Notes: generated by a model from the letters alone, not told the origin. 40,739 bases of DNA from an uncultured Collinsella sp. (GCA_900551015.1 URUI01000009.1:1-40739), one strand, 5' to 3'; counted from the stretch's first letter, positions 7,883 through 16,110 are shown. Made by a program: numbers and translations.

Positions 7883-8614
7883 ATGGCGATCGGAGCGCGT
7901 AAGCAACCGCTGTACGATCAGCTGGTCGATATTCTGACCGAAAAGATTGACCATGAATATCGCGCCGGTGACATGATTCCTTCCGAGCGCGAACTTTCGG
8001 AGCGCTATGGTCTCTCGCGCACTACGGTACGCCTGGCTCTGCAGGAACTGGAGCGTTTAGGACTGGTGGTTCGGCAGCACGGTCGCGGTACCTTTGTGAC
8101 CGACCGTTCGGCAAAGGCAACCAATCTTATGCAGTCCTACAGCTTTACCGAGCAGATGCGCGCGATGGGTCGCGACCCCGAGACCACGATTCTCGATTTT
8201 TGCGAGATGGAGGCCGATAAGAATCTGGCCGAGCATATGGGATTACGTATCGGTGATCGCATTTTTAAGCTCAAGCGCCTTCGTTCTGCCGACAACATGC
8301 CCATGATGGTCGAACGCAGCTATCTACCGGTTCGTCAATTTCTGTCCCTAAAGCGACCGCTGCTGGAGCGCAAGCCGCTTTACGATGTGATTGAGCAAGA
8401 CTTTCAGCAAAAGATACGCGTGGCCGAAGAGGAGTTCTATGCGAGCATAGCCCGTCCCACCGACGCCCACCTTTTGGGAATTGTCGAGGGCTCGCCTGTG
8501 CTCGATTTGGTCAGGACTACGTATAACGAGTCAAACGAGGTTGTGGAGTATACACTCTCGGTTGCTCGTGCCGATCAGTTTAAATACAAGGTTTACCACC
8601 AGCGTAGCAACTAG
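7883..8614 (+). CDS. GntR-family repressor with UTRA domain (NagR/AgaR-like)
   Basis: The 243-residue protein has an N-terminal winged helix (residues ~8-75; IPSERELSERYGLSRTTVRLALQELERLGLV) and a UTRA ligand domain (~95-236). This is the HutC/NagR subfamily, whose members sense phosphorylated amino sugars. The SD GGGAGG is 6 nt before the ATG. It sits between the PTS operon and agaS, and both are preceded by the same TGGT-TACT-ACCA operator, so it is the likely local repressor released by GlcN/GalN-6-phosphate or the acetylated form (inference). Confidence 0.9.
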   Translation: MAIGARKQPLYDQLVDILTEKIDHEYRAGDMIPSERELSERYGLSRTTVRLALQELERLGLVVRQHGRGTFVTDRSAKATNLMQSYSFTEQMRAMGRDPETTILDFCEMEADKNLAEHMGLRIGDRIFKLKRLRSADNMPMMVERSYLPVRQFLSLKRPLLERKPLYDVIEQDFQQKIRVAEEEFYASIARPTDAHLLGIVEGSPVLDLVRTTYNESNEVVEYTLSVARADQFKYKVYHQRSN

Positions 8615-8654
8615 TGTCCGCATCGTTTCCATATGGTGATTCTTTGCATTTAAC

Positions 8655-8689
8655 TGGTTACTACCAGATAACCAACTGAAGTGTATAAT
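8655..8689 (+). promoter_or_regulatory. agaS promoter with GntR-type operator
   Basis: The dyad CTGGTTACTACCAG (8654-8667) contains TGGT-TACT-ACCA. A consensus -10, TATAAT, is at 8684-8689. The -35 position would fall inside the operator (about 8661-8666), so a bound repressor would block RNA polymerase. The second half-site-like ACCA at 8671-8674 gives a possible extended site. Confidence 0.7.
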
Positions 8690-8728
8690 TGCACGTCAGA
8701 GGATTACTTCTAGAGAGAGGTATTAGAA

Positions 8729-9895
8729 ATGTTCGAGAAGAGTGTCGAGGAGCTCACCGAGCTCGGCGCCCAGATCACCACGGCCGAGATTGCTCAGCAG
8801 CCCGAGCTTTGGCGTGATACGCTCAACATCTATCGCGAGAACAAGGAGGCCATCGAGGCCTTCCTGGCCGAGGCTCGCGCTATGGGCGAGGGCCGTCTGT
8901 CCGTTGTCTTCACCGGTGCCGGTACGTCCGACTACGTTGGCGATACCTGCGCCCCGTACCTGCGTCACGCTGGCAACACTGATCTCTACGACTTTAAGCC
9001 CATCGCCACGACCGACATCGTGAGCGCTCCGCGCGACTTCCTGCGCGCCGAGGATCCCACGCTCGTGGTTTCCTTTGCCCGCTCTGGCAACAGCCCCGAG
9101 AGCCTTGCTGCCGTTGCCGTTGCCAAGGAGCTCGTCCACAACGTCAAGTTCCTCAACATCACCTGCGCTCCCGAGGGCAAGCTCGCCGTCGAGTCTGCCG
9201 ATGATCCCAACGCGCTGACGCTGCTCATTCCGCGCGCCAACGACAAGGGCTTCGCCATGACCGGTTCTTATTCCTGCATGACCCTGCTCTCCACCCTTAT
9301 TTTCGACACTGCCTCTGACGAGCAGAAGGCCGAGTGGGTTGAGACCATCGCCAAGATGGGCGAGGAGGTCATCTCCCGTGAGCCCGAGATCGCCGATTAC
9401 CTGGCTGGCGACTTCAACCGCGTGACCTACTTGGGTTCTGGCTCCTTCGGTGGCCTTGCCCAGGAGAGCCAGCTCAAGATCCTCGAGCTCGCTCACGGTC
9501 TGGTCGCTACTTCCTACGACACCTCCATGGGCTATCGTCACGGACCTAAGTCCTTCGTCGACGATAAGACGCTCGTCTTCGTGTTCGTCAACAACGACGC
9601 CTACACCCGTCAGTACGACATCGACATCCTCAACGAGATCGGTGGCGACGAGATCGCTCAGCACACCGTTGCCGTTCAGCAGGAAGGTGCCACCGTCTAT
9701 GAGGGTGAGTCCTTCACCTTTAAGGGCTACGAGGCACTTCCCGAGGGCTACCTTGCTCTGCCGTTCGTGATGTTTGCTCAGGCTATCAGCCTGCTCAACT
9801 CCGTGCGCGTGGGCAACACGCCCGATACGCCGAGCCCCACCGGTACGGTCAACCGCGTGGTTAAGGGCGTGACGATTCACCCCTTCACCGCTTAA
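8729..9895 (+). CDS. agaS: AgaS, galactosamine-6-phosphate deaminase/isomerase (SIS domains)
   Basis: The 388-residue protein has two SIS domains. The first shows VVFTGAGTSDYVGD (~58-71) and VVSFARSGNSPESLA (~113-127); the second shows YLGSGSFGGLAQESQLKILEL and GYRHGPKSFVDD. These match AgaS, which converts galactosamine-6-phosphate to tagatose-6-phosphate and ammonia. The SD GAGAGAGG is 8 nt from the ATG. It has its own operator-controlled promoter and is followed by a strong terminator, then nagA. The product feeds the LacC kinases encoded at 12939 and 39719. Glucosamine-6-phosphate isomerase activity (GlmS-like) is less likely because the glutaminase domain is absent. Confidence 0.92.
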   Translation: MFEKSVEELTELGAQITTAEIAQQPELWRDTLNIYRENKEAIEAFLAEARAMGEGRLSVVFTGAGTSDYVGDTCAPYLRHAGNTDLYDFKPIATTDIVSAPRDFLRAEDPTLVVSFARSGNSPESLAAVAVAKELVHNVKFLNITCAPEGKLAVESADDPNALTLLIPRANDKGFAMTGSYSCMTLLSTLIFDTASDEQKAEWVETIAKMGEEVISREPEIADYLAGDFNRVTYLGSGSFGGLAQESQLKILELAHGLVATSYDTSMGYRHGPKSFVDDKTLVFVFVNNDAYTRQYDIDILNEIGGDEIAQHTVAVQQEGATVYEGESFTFKGYEALPEGYLALPFVMFAQAISLLNSVRVGNTPDTPSPTGTVNRVVKGVTIHPFTA

Positions 9896-9913
9896 TCGCG
9901 TCCCCCTGTAAGG

Positions 9914-9953
9914 GCGCCCGTCCGCTCATAACGGCGGGCGGGCGCTTTTTGTT
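9914..9953 (+). terminator. Intrinsic terminator after agaS
   Basis: GCGCCCGTCCGC (9914-9925) pairs with GCGGGCGGGCGC (9934-9945), with one T-G wobble, followed by TTTTTGTTTT. Confidence 0.9.
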
Positions 9954-10012
9954 TTACGTGAGCTGGGTATAAGCATCACCACAGTCAACTGCTTTAGAAG
10001 CAAGGAGTGCAT

Positions 10013-11182
10013 ATGAGCACGTACGCAATTAAGGCTGACAAGTTCTTCTTGCCGGCAGGCCCGCAACTGGGCGGCTATCTTATGGTCGAGGACGGCGTCT
10101 TTGGCGCCTGGCAGGCCGACGAGCCCTCTTGCGAGATTAAGGACTACACGGGATCGTGGATCGCACCGGGTATGGTCGATACTCACATCCATGGCTTCTA
10201 CAACCACTCAACTACCGATAACGATCCCGAGGGCATCGATATCAGCTCGACCGAGCTCGCCCGTCGCGGTACCACCAGCTGGCTGCCCACGACGTTCACC
10301 GATGGCGTCGAGCAGATCAAGGACGCCTGCGCCGCCATTGCCCAGGCGGACGAGGGCCGCGGCCCCGACTTCTGCGGTGCTCGCATTCAGGGCATCTACC
10401 TGGAGGGCCCCTTCTTTACCATGAAGCACGTGGGCGCGCAGAACCCCGCTTACCTGATCGATCCCTCCGAGGAGGTCTTCGACCAGTGGCAGGAGGCTGC
10501 TGGCGGACGTATCGTCAAGAGCGCTATGGCCGCTGAGCGCGATGGCGCTGCCACCTATGCTGCCGCCCTCAACGCGAAGGGCGTCGTGACCAGCATCGGT
10601 CACTCCGACGCCACCTACGATGAGTGCATCGCCGCCATCAACGCCGGTGCCAGCTGCTTTACGCATACCTATAACGGCCAGCGCGGGCTGCATCACCGTG
10701 AGCCCGGTGTCGTGGGTGCTGCCATGTCCACGCCCGAGACCTACGCTGAGATCATCTGTGACGGCAAGCACGTAAACCCTGCCGCCATCAAGGCGCTGCT
10801 GCAGGCAAAGGGCTGGCAGCACACGGTACTCATCACCGACTGCCTGGGCTGCGGCGGCATGCCCGAGGGCAGCTACACCAGTGGCGGCATGGACGTCATC
10901 ATGAAGGACAACCTGTGCTGGCTCGCCGACGGCAAGAGCATTGCCGGCTCGGTGCTCACGCTTGCCCAGGGTGTCAAGAACATCGTCGACTGGGGCATCG
11001 CCAGCGCCGATATCGCCATTCGCATGGCAACCGAGGTGCCGGCTCGCTCTGCGCACATCGAGGATAAGTGCGGCAGCATCATGCCGGGTCGCGACGCCGA
11101 CTTTGTCGTGTTCGACCACGAGCTTACCCTCGTCGAGACGTATGTTGGCGGCCAGAGCGTCGGCAACGCCTTTACCGAGTAA
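10013..11182 (+). CDS. nagA: N-acetylgalactosamine/N-acetylglucosamine-6-phosphate deacetylase
   Basis: The 389-residue amidohydrolase has the metal-binding motif DTHIHG (His58, His60), YLEGPF, SIGHSDATYDE, CFTHTYNG and VLITDCLG, all typical of NagA/AgaA. It removes acetate from the PTS product in the cytosol before AgaS acts. The ATG at 10013 has AAGGAG 5 nt upstream; an in-frame GTG at 10007 would overlap that SD and is rejected. With AgaS as neighbour, GalNAc-6-phosphate is the likely substrate. A 43-codon copy of its 3' end survives at 13908-14039. Confidence 0.92.
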   Translation: MSTYAIKADKFFLPAGPQLGGYLMVEDGVFGAWQADEPSCEIKDYTGSWIAPGMVDTHIHGFYNHSTTDNDPEGIDISSTELARRGTTSWLPTTFTDGVEQIKDACAAIAQADEGRGPDFCGARIQGIYLEGPFFTMKHVGAQNPAYLIDPSEEVFDQWQEAAGGRIVKSAMAAERDGAATYAAALNAKGVVTSIGHSDATYDECIAAINAGASCFTHTYNGQRGLHHREPGVVGAAMSTPETYAEIICDGKHVNPAAIKALLQAKGWQHTVLITDCLGCGGMPEGSYTSGGMDVIMKDNLCWLADGKSIAGSVLTLAQGVKNIVDWGIASADIAIRMATEVPARSAHIEDKCGSIMPGRDADFVVFDHELTLVETYVGGQSVGNAFTE

Positions 11183-11194
11183 CGATAGAAAAAG

Positions 11195-11226
11195 ACGGCG
11201 GGCCCGAATCTGCTCGGACCCGCCGT
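11195..11226. terminator. Terminator between convergent nagA and flavodoxin genes
   Basis: ACGGCGGG (11195-11202) pairs with CCCGCCGT (11219-11226), with an inner CCGA/TCGG. The T-run is on the minus strand (complement of the A-run at 11189-11194), so it best serves the flavodoxin gene but may act both ways. Confidence 0.75.
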
Positions 11227-11257
11227 ATGGGTTAAACGCTCAAAAGCACCTTCACAG

Positions 11258-11842
11258 TTACAGCTTGTTAGCAATCTTCTTTGCCGTGCGCTTAACGCCG
11301 GCCACCAGGCCTCCTGCAGGATGCTCCTTTTCGTATGCTAGACGCTTCTCGCGCTTGGCGTACTCTTCGACGATGATATCGCCGTACTCATCTTCGATTT
11401 TGTCGAAGAAATCGACGGCTCCCTTAATCTCTTCGGCAGTTGGGTGTCCCTTCTGGACGCCGCCGGCGAGCTTGAACGGCCCCCACGTATCAAAGCCGGG
11501 GCAGCCGTAGACACCCATAAAGATGGCCTGCCTCATGCGGCAGATGCCATCGATATCCTTGCCGTACCACTTGTTTTTGCCACCATAGGTCATAAGGCCA
11601 AATACCTTATCCTGCGGCTGCAGCACGTTCGTGAGCACACGTGCCATGTCCTTGTCGATCTCGGAGTAATAGATGCCCGTGGCGACACCGATCAGATGGT
11701 ATTCGTGCAGGTCGGGGTACTCGTTTTTACCGAGTGACTTCACGTCGAGGGTATCGATTTCGGGGTGCGCCTCGACGATGGCGTCCACGAGCTTTTTCGT
11801 ATTGCCGTGGTGGCGTGAGGCATAAAGGATGATGGTTCGCAT
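11258..11842 (-). CDS. Flavodoxin-like protein
   Basis: The 194-residue protein begins MRTIILYASRHHGNTKKLVDAI, the flavodoxin phosphate-binding loop for FMN, followed by GVATGIYYSEIDKDM and VFGLMTYGG. It lacks an iron-sulfur domain, so a role as a small electron carrier or flavodoxin-type oxidoreductase is likely. The reading frame extends to 11968, but the ATG at 11842 gives the family-conserved start and has an AAAGG SD. It is divergent from lacX with a 155-nt gap. No link to sugar metabolism can be shown. Confidence 0.85.
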   Translation of the reverse strand: MRTIILYASRHHGNTKKLVDAIVEAHPEIDTLDVKSLGKNEYPDLHEYHLIGVATGIYYSEIDKDMARVLTNVLQPQDKVFGLMTYGGKNKWYGKDIDGICRMRQAIFMGVYGCPGFDTWGPFKLAGGVQKGHPTAEEIKGAVDFFDKIEDEYGDIIVEEYAKREKRLAYEKEHPAGGLVAGVKRTAKKIANKL

Positions 11843-11997
11843 AAGAAGGCCTTTCAGCTGTAATTGCATCAATGTCTGTATGGTACCCCGTTGTATGGTC
11901 GGGATACCGGACACATCGACGAGCGCGCGGGTTTGTCCTTTGACTAGGATTGAGGCGGGCGCTTGCATGAAAAAGCAGTTGTCCGAAAGGATGGATA

Positions 11998-12879
11998 ATG
12001 GAATACGCTCTTTCCAACGATTCGATTTCTATCAAGGTTTCCACGGCTGGCGGCTCGTTTACCTCGATTGAGGCTGACGGTCGTGAGTATTTGTGGCAGG
12101 GTGATCCCGCGGTGTGGTCCGGTCAGGCGCCGGTCTGCTTTCCGATTTGCGGAGGCTTGCGCGACAACAATGCCATGACGTTTGCCGGGCATCATGTGAA
12201 GCTCGCTCGCCACGGGTTTGCGCGCAAACAGGAGTGGAAGCTGCTGAGCCAGAGTGAGAACGAGCTGGCGATGTGCCTGGCTTCGGAGGATAACGCCGCG
12301 TTGCTGAGCGATTATCCGTATCCGTTTAAGCTTGTCGCCCGCTATACGCTCGAGGACGCCGCCGTGCGTGTCTCCTATGAGGTGACCAATGAAGGCACCG
12401 AGGACATGCCGTTCTTTATCGGTGGACATCCCGGCTTTAGGTGCCCGCTCGATGAGGGCGAGGTCTATACGGACTACGAGCTGCGCTTTGAGAAGGACGA
12501 GGCTGCGGAGCTCTGCACCGCCGTTCCATCGACTGGCTTGATTGATGTGGCAAACCGCTCCAAGAGCCCCATGGTGGGGAAGACGTTGCCCCTGTCGCAC
12601 GAGCTCTTCGATTTTGCGGAGACCATCTTTGACGTACTCGAGAGTCGTCAGGTCACGATTTCCAAAAAGGGCGAGGACAAGGGCGTTCGCCTGAGCTTCG
12701 AGGGCTTTCCGTACCTCATCGTGTGGAGTAAGCCCGAGGGCGATTTTGTGGCAGTTGAGCCCTGGGGCGGCCTTTCGACCTGCTCCGATGAGGATGACGT
12801 GCTTGAGCATAAGCGCGGCTGCCTTGTCGCCAAGCCCAAGGAGACCGTCGTTCGCTCGTTCACGATTGAAATTCTGTAA
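11998..12879 (+). CDS. lacX: LacX-like aldose 1-epimerase family protein, copy 1
   Basis: The 293-residue protein belongs to the galactose mutarotase superfamily, LacX branch: YLWQGDPAVWSGQAPVCFPICGGLRD (residues ~33-58), then ARHGFARKQEW, FFIGGHPGFRCPL and IVWSKPEGDFVAVEPWGG. LacX genes accompany lactose/tagatose operons, and LacX is thought to act on sugar-6-phosphate anomers, but its exact role is unproven. The SD AAAGGA is 6 nt before the ATG. It is followed by lacC. A paralogue of the same length (roughly 70% identical by eye) lies at 38783-39664, also followed by lacC. Confidence 0.88.
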   Translation: MEYALSNDSISIKVSTAGGSFTSIEADGREYLWQGDPAVWSGQAPVCFPICGGLRDNNAMTFAGHHVKLARHGFARKQEWKLLSQSENELAMCLASEDNAALLSDYPYPFKLVARYTLEDAAVRVSYEVTNEGTEDMPFFIGGHPGFRCPLDEGEVYTDYELRFEKDEAAELCTAVPSTGLIDVANRSKSPMVGKTLPLSHELFDFAETIFDVLESRQVTISKKGEDKGVRLSFEGFPYLIVWSKPEGDFVAVEPWGGLSTCSDEDDVLEHKRGCLVAKPKETVVRSFTIEIL

Positions 12880-12938
12880 TTCCGTTTTGTCGACTCGTAT
12901 CGCGAGGCACTAGGAGCCTGCGAGATAAGGAGCTAAAA

Positions 12939-13874
12939 ATGATCCTCACCGTTACGATGAACCCGTCTGTCGATACGCGCTATCAGCTCGATGAGCTCGT
13001 TATCGATGACGTCAACCGTGTGACGCCCGAAAAGACCGCCGGCGGCAAGGGCCTCAACGTGGCCCGTGTGCTGGGTCAGCTGGGCGACGACGTCGTGGCA
13101 ACCGGTCTGCTCGGCGGCCACATGGGCGCTTACATGGCCGAGCTCATGGACGCCAACGGTATTAACAACGACTTTGTGCCCATCAAGGGCGAGACCCGCA
13201 TCTGCCTCAATATCCTTCATGCCGGCAACCAGACCGAGCTGCTCGAGAGCGGTCCGACAATTGCCCCCGAGGAGCTCGATGCCTTTACCGCCAAGTTTAC
13301 CGAGCTTGCGAGCAAGGCCGACGTCGTCACCATCTCGGGTTCGCTGCCCCGCGGTGTCGAGGCAGACTACTATGCCAAGATCACGGGCATTGCCGAGAAC
13401 GCCGGTGCCAAGGTGTTGCTCGATACCTCGGGTGCTTCGCTCGAGGCCGCCCTTAAGTCCGAAATTAAGCCCGAGCTGGTCAAGCCTAACCTGACCGAGA
13501 TCAACGGCCTTTTGGGTACGAGCTTTACCACCGACGATGTGGACGAGCTCCGCGCCGCGCTCGCCTCTGGTGCCCGCTTCTCCGATATCCCCTGGGTCGT
13601 CGTGTCCATGGGCGCTGCCGGCTCCGTTGGCTTCCACAATGGCCGTGCGTTCCGCGCAAAGACGCCCGATATCCCTGCCGTTAACGCCACGGGCTCTGGT
13701 GACTCCACTATCGCTGGCTTCGCGCATGCCATTGCTGCTGGCGCGGACGACGAGACGGTGCTGCGCACCGCCAACACCTGCGGCAAGCTCAATGCCATGG
13801 ATCCCATGACCGGCCATCTGGTCATGGACCGTTGGGACGAGGTCTACAACGGCGTTGTCGTGACCGAGCTGTAA
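12939..13874 (+). CDS. lacC: Tagatose-6-phosphate kinase, copy 1 (PfkB family)
   Basis: The 311-residue ribokinase/PfkB-fold kinase begins MILTVTMNPSVDTRYQL, typical of LacC/FruK. It has GGKGLNVARVL (~34-44) and the catalytic anion-hole motif NATGSGDSTIAGFAHA near residues 249-264 with the catalytic Asp. It phosphorylates tagatose-6-phosphate to tagatose-1,6-bisphosphate, the step that joins the GalNAc and lactose routes. The SD AAGGAG is 7 nt from the ATG. 1-phosphofructokinase is the main alternative; the neighbours lacX and agaS favour LacC. Confidence 0.88.
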   Translation: MILTVTMNPSVDTRYQLDELVIDDVNRVTPEKTAGGKGLNVARVLGQLGDDVVATGLLGGHMGAYMAELMDANGINNDFVPIKGETRICLNILHAGNQTELLESGPTIAPEELDAFTAKFTELASKADVVTISGSLPRGVEADYYAKITGIAENAGAKVLLDTSGASLEAALKSEIKPELVKPNLTEINGLLGTSFTTDDVDELRAALASGARFSDIPWVVVSMGAAGSVGFHNGRAFRAKTPDIPAVNATGSGDSTIAGFAHAIAAGADDETVLRTANTCGKLNAMDPMTGHLVMDRWDEVYNGVVVTEL

Positions 13875-13907
13875 AAGCCTGGGCGTCGGCCCCGGCATTG
13901 CTTGCTA

Positions 13908-14039
13908 GCTCATGTCGACGACAAGTGCGGTAGCATTATGCTGGGGCGCGACGCCGAGTTTGTCGTGTTCAATCCCGACCTTACCCTGGTCGAGGCGTAT
14001 GTGGGTGGCAACAGCGTCGGTAACGCGTTTGCCGAGTAG
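13908..14039 (+). pseudogene. Remnant of a second nagA: last 43 codons plus stop
   Basis: Read in frame from 13908, the sequence encodes AHVDDKCGSIMLGRDAEF continuing to GNSVGNAFAE and a TAG at 14037-14039. It lines up with the last 43 residues of the intact NagA (AHIEDKCGSIMPGRDADF to GQSVGNAFTE) with only a handful of substitutions and no indels. Nothing recognisable as nagA lies upstream; the sequence runs straight into the lacC stop region. It has no start codon or SD of its own and is read as a deletion remnant of a duplicated nagA. Confidence 0.85.
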
Positions 14040-14071
14040 CCGCCAAAGAAGCGATCCGAGAGGGGATTTAG

Positions 14072-14545
14072 ATGATTTACGGTGCATTGGGCGATATCGA
14101 GGAGTACCGCGGAATGCTCAAGGGCCTCGACGTGCTGATCGACTGGCTCGAGGAGAACGACCCGGCAGAGCTCGAGGTCGGCAGCCATCCGATTCTGGGC
14201 GACAAGGTCTATGCGAACGTCATGGCTCCCACGACGCGTCCCGAGGCCGAGGCTCACTATGAGACGCATCAGCGCTATCACGACCTGCAGATCGACGTTG
14301 AGGGTCGCGAGGCCTTTAAGGTCGCCACGGGCAGTCTGACGCTGGTTCAGGAGTTTGACGAGAAGGACGACTACGATCTGGTCGATTCCGACGCTTCGAT
14401 CGCCGGCGATCTTGCCGACGACAAGTTTGCGCTGTTCGTTGCCGGCGAGCCTCACATGCCCACGCTCGAGTTCCCGGGCGATGGCGCACAGCCGGTCAAG
14501 AAGATCTGCTTTAAGCTGCTTGCAGATGCTTACTGGGAGGAGTAG
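14072..14545 (+). CDS. YhcH/YjgK/YiaL (DUF386) family cupin, EbgC-like
   Basis: The 157-residue protein matches the DUF386 family: HQRYHDLQIDVEGRE (residues ~68-82), then LFVAGEPHMPTLE and a C-terminal VKKICFKL. These proteins are small beta-barrel cupins with putative metal-binding His/Glu residues. They are found with sialic-acid and galactoside genes and are suggested to be sugar anomerases/isomerases (EbgC, YiaL). An AGAGGGG SD precedes the ATG. It probably joins the lacX-lacC transcript and ends at the terminator at 14608. Confidence 0.85.
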   Translation: MIYGALGDIEEYRGMLKGLDVLIDWLEENDPAELEVGSHPILGDKVYANVMAPTTRPEAEAHYETHQRYHDLQIDVEGREAFKVATGSLTLVQEFDEKDDYDLVDSDASIAGDLADDKFALFVAGEPHMPTLEFPGDGAQPVKKICFKLLADAYWEE

Positions 14546-14575
14546 CGAGCCGCTCGGCTGAGCTGTTCGTCTGAT

Positions 14576-14603
14576 GGCGTGATTCCCCTAGGGGAATCAC
14601 GCC
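14576..14603. repeat. Perfect 28-nt palindrome
   Basis: GGCGTGATTCCCC at 14576-14588 is mirrored through CCCCTAGGGG to end at 14603. The core CCTAGGGGAATCACG recurs 43 nt later at 14627-14641 inside the next hairpin. It could be a first terminator stem, but no T-run follows. Confidence 0.7.
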
Positions 14604-14607
14604 ACGA

Positions 14608-14656
14608 CCCCGCCAAGCGTGTTTTCCCTAGGGGAATCACGTTTGGCGGGGTTTTC
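14608..14656 (+). terminator. Intrinsic terminator after the YhcH-family gene
   Basis: CCCCGCCAA (14608-14616) pairs with TTGGCGGGG (14643-14651), the inner CGTG pairs with CACG, and TTCCC pairs with GGGAA. TTTTC follows. Confidence 0.8.
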
Positions 14657-14680
14657 GGTTTTTGAATAGGGAAGCCTCAT

Positions 14681-15046
14681 TTATTTGCGAAGAACATCGG
14701 CTAGCCGCAGGATTGAAATCATCGACCGATAAGTGAGTTCCACTTTTTCGCCCGCAAGCAGTCGTTTCGAGCCAATCTCATCTAGCCCCACAAGCCGAGA
14801 AAACAGCGGGCCGCTCATCGTGCCCTCGTCAATTGATTCCCTTATGGTCTTCAAAACGTCCGTATCATGAAGCGATGCCGAGCTGTAGGGGGCAACACGA
14901 GCGGAACTCTCAATTAACGACGAGACAAAAGGATGGAGATGCTTTGGACATAGTCCATCAAACACCACATCCCCATTGTCGTTCGAGCCGACCAGGCGCC
15001 AAGTATAATGATCGACCCAGTCATCTCCGTCATATATGGCGTTCAT
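14681..15046 (-). CDS. Hypothetical protein, 121 residues
   Basis: I do not recognise this protein. The frame is open to 15136, but the ATG at 15046 has GGGAAG 8 nt upstream and lies 14 nt after the stop of the upstream gene, so it is the chosen start. The predicted protein is soluble with no signal peptide or membrane segment. Its N-terminal half (YDGDDWVDHYTWRLVGSNDNGDVVFDGLCPKH) is Asp-rich; the C-terminal half is helical. It is probably cotranscribed with the secreted protein gene upstream and ends near the convergent terminator at 14608. Confidence 0.55.
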   Translation of the reverse strand: MNAIYDGDDWVDHYTWRLVGSNDNGDVVFDGLCPKHLHPFVSSLIESSARVAPYSSASLHDTDVLKTIRESIDEGTMSGPLFSRLVGLDEIGSKRLLAGEKVELTYRSMISILRLADVLRK

Positions 15047-15060
15047 GAACAACTTCCCGT

Positions 15061-15570
15061 CTAGAGAGAGAAACCTATTTGGACATCGGGGCGCAAGACC
15101 GCAATCCATATCGGGCCTGCAGCAGCTCCAACCCAACGCACCACATAGGTTCCCTTTCGTACATGTGTATCAATCTGCCCCGAAATGCCGGTGAATGCAA
15201 TTCCAGACCCGTTTGTCGGATAGCAATCGACGTATTTTTGGTTTCCGCTCACAACCTTGTATAGATATATCATTCCAGCAAAAGAGAAGGGATCGTTCGC
15301 AATTTTGTCCGGAAGAACTTGCCACCTCAAAATCCCGCTACCAATATGGTCAAGCTTGACCGTTCCGCCGTCCCCCTCAAAAGTGGCAAGGGGATTTACC
15401 CCAGACTGAGAGTCGGCATCGCCCTCCTTAGCAGTTATTAGCAGGCTGCCCGTATAAGACTGCTGAGGCTCACTTTCAGGACAGGCAGCCTCGGCCCAAG
15501 AAGGGCCACTCAGGCAGAACAGTCCGAGCAGCATCATTACCAACAAAAGAAAACCCTTAGTTCTTTTCAT
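15061..15570 (-). CDS. Secreted hypothetical protein
   Basis: The 169-residue protein has a clear Sec signal peptide (MKRTK, a hydrophobic core at ~7-21, and a cleavage site near GPSWA-EAAC). The mature part is Gly/Ser-rich with a beta-strand pattern and two or three Cys residues. No family is recognised. A GGGAA SD lies 6 nt before the ATG. The region upstream (15571-15790) is AT-rich with no further gene visible. It forms a two-gene unit with the 121-residue protein. Confidence 0.7.
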   Translation of the reverse strand: MKRTKGFLLLVMMLLGLFCLSGPSWAEAACPESEPQQSYTGSLLITAKEGDADSQSGVNPLATFEGDGGTVKLDHIGSGILRWQVLPDKIANDPFSFAGMIYLYKVVSGNQKYVDCYPTNGSGIAFTGISGQIDTHVRKGTYVVRWVGAAAGPIWIAVLRPDVQIGFSL

Positions 15571-15789
15571 CTATATTCCCAACGTCTCTCGACATTTGTA
15601 TATTGTGACTATTTTAGATCTATATGGCCAATTCGAGCCCTCGCCATGGCAATTGTTGCAGCCGGGTTTCTTTTCATTAAGATTTCACTTTGGTAAATCC
15701 CCGCCTCTAAGCATTAAACCCGAAGTCCACCGAGTGGGCCGCTGTTGACGTGGCGATGCTTGGATTGGCACACGCGCACTCAAAATCGG

Positions 15790-15815
15790 CAACAAAAAAG
15801 CCGCCCGAAGGCGGC
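15790..15815 (-). terminator. Intrinsic terminator after tRNA-Thr
   Basis: On the minus strand, GCCGCC-TTCG-GGCGGC is followed by TTTTTTGTTG (forward 15815-15790). It has a UUCG tetraloop and sits 12 nt beyond the tRNA 3' end. Confidence 0.9.
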
Positions 15816-15827
15816 TATCTTGTGCAA

Positions 15828-15903
15828 TGGAGCCAGCGACCGGGCTCGAACCGGTGACCCCCGCTTTACGAGAGCGGTGCTCTACCAACTGAGCTACGCT
15901 GGC
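15828..15903 (-). tRNA. tRNA-Thr (anticodon CGT)
   Basis: The minus strand folds as a complete 76-nt cloverleaf: acceptor GCCAGCG/CGCTGGC, D-arm GCTC...GAGC, and anticodon stem CCGCT/AGCGG with loop CTCGTAA (anticodon CGT). The T-arm is GGTTCGAGCC-like, the discriminator is U, and the 3' CCA is encoded. It reads ACG codons. Confidence 0.95.
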
Positions 15904-16110
15904 GGCCATGTGGTGACGCAACTGAGGCGTCAACGGCTGTCTATGATACGGGACATCGCAAATCCGCGCAAGTGTCCTGACGGCTTTTCTCACTTTAAAT
16001 GCACTAATATTGGAGACGTGATGTCTGCGGCGTTCATTTGGCACTTGACCTGCTGTTGAGTTGGTGGCCGACGTCTCGCTCTTACGGGTCTCAAACAGAA
16101 TGGGGCTGCC

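Noticed and set aside
13908..14039. Functional small gene
   Set aside because: No start codon or SD fits the frame, and it matches only the C-terminus of NagA, so a remnant is the simpler reading.
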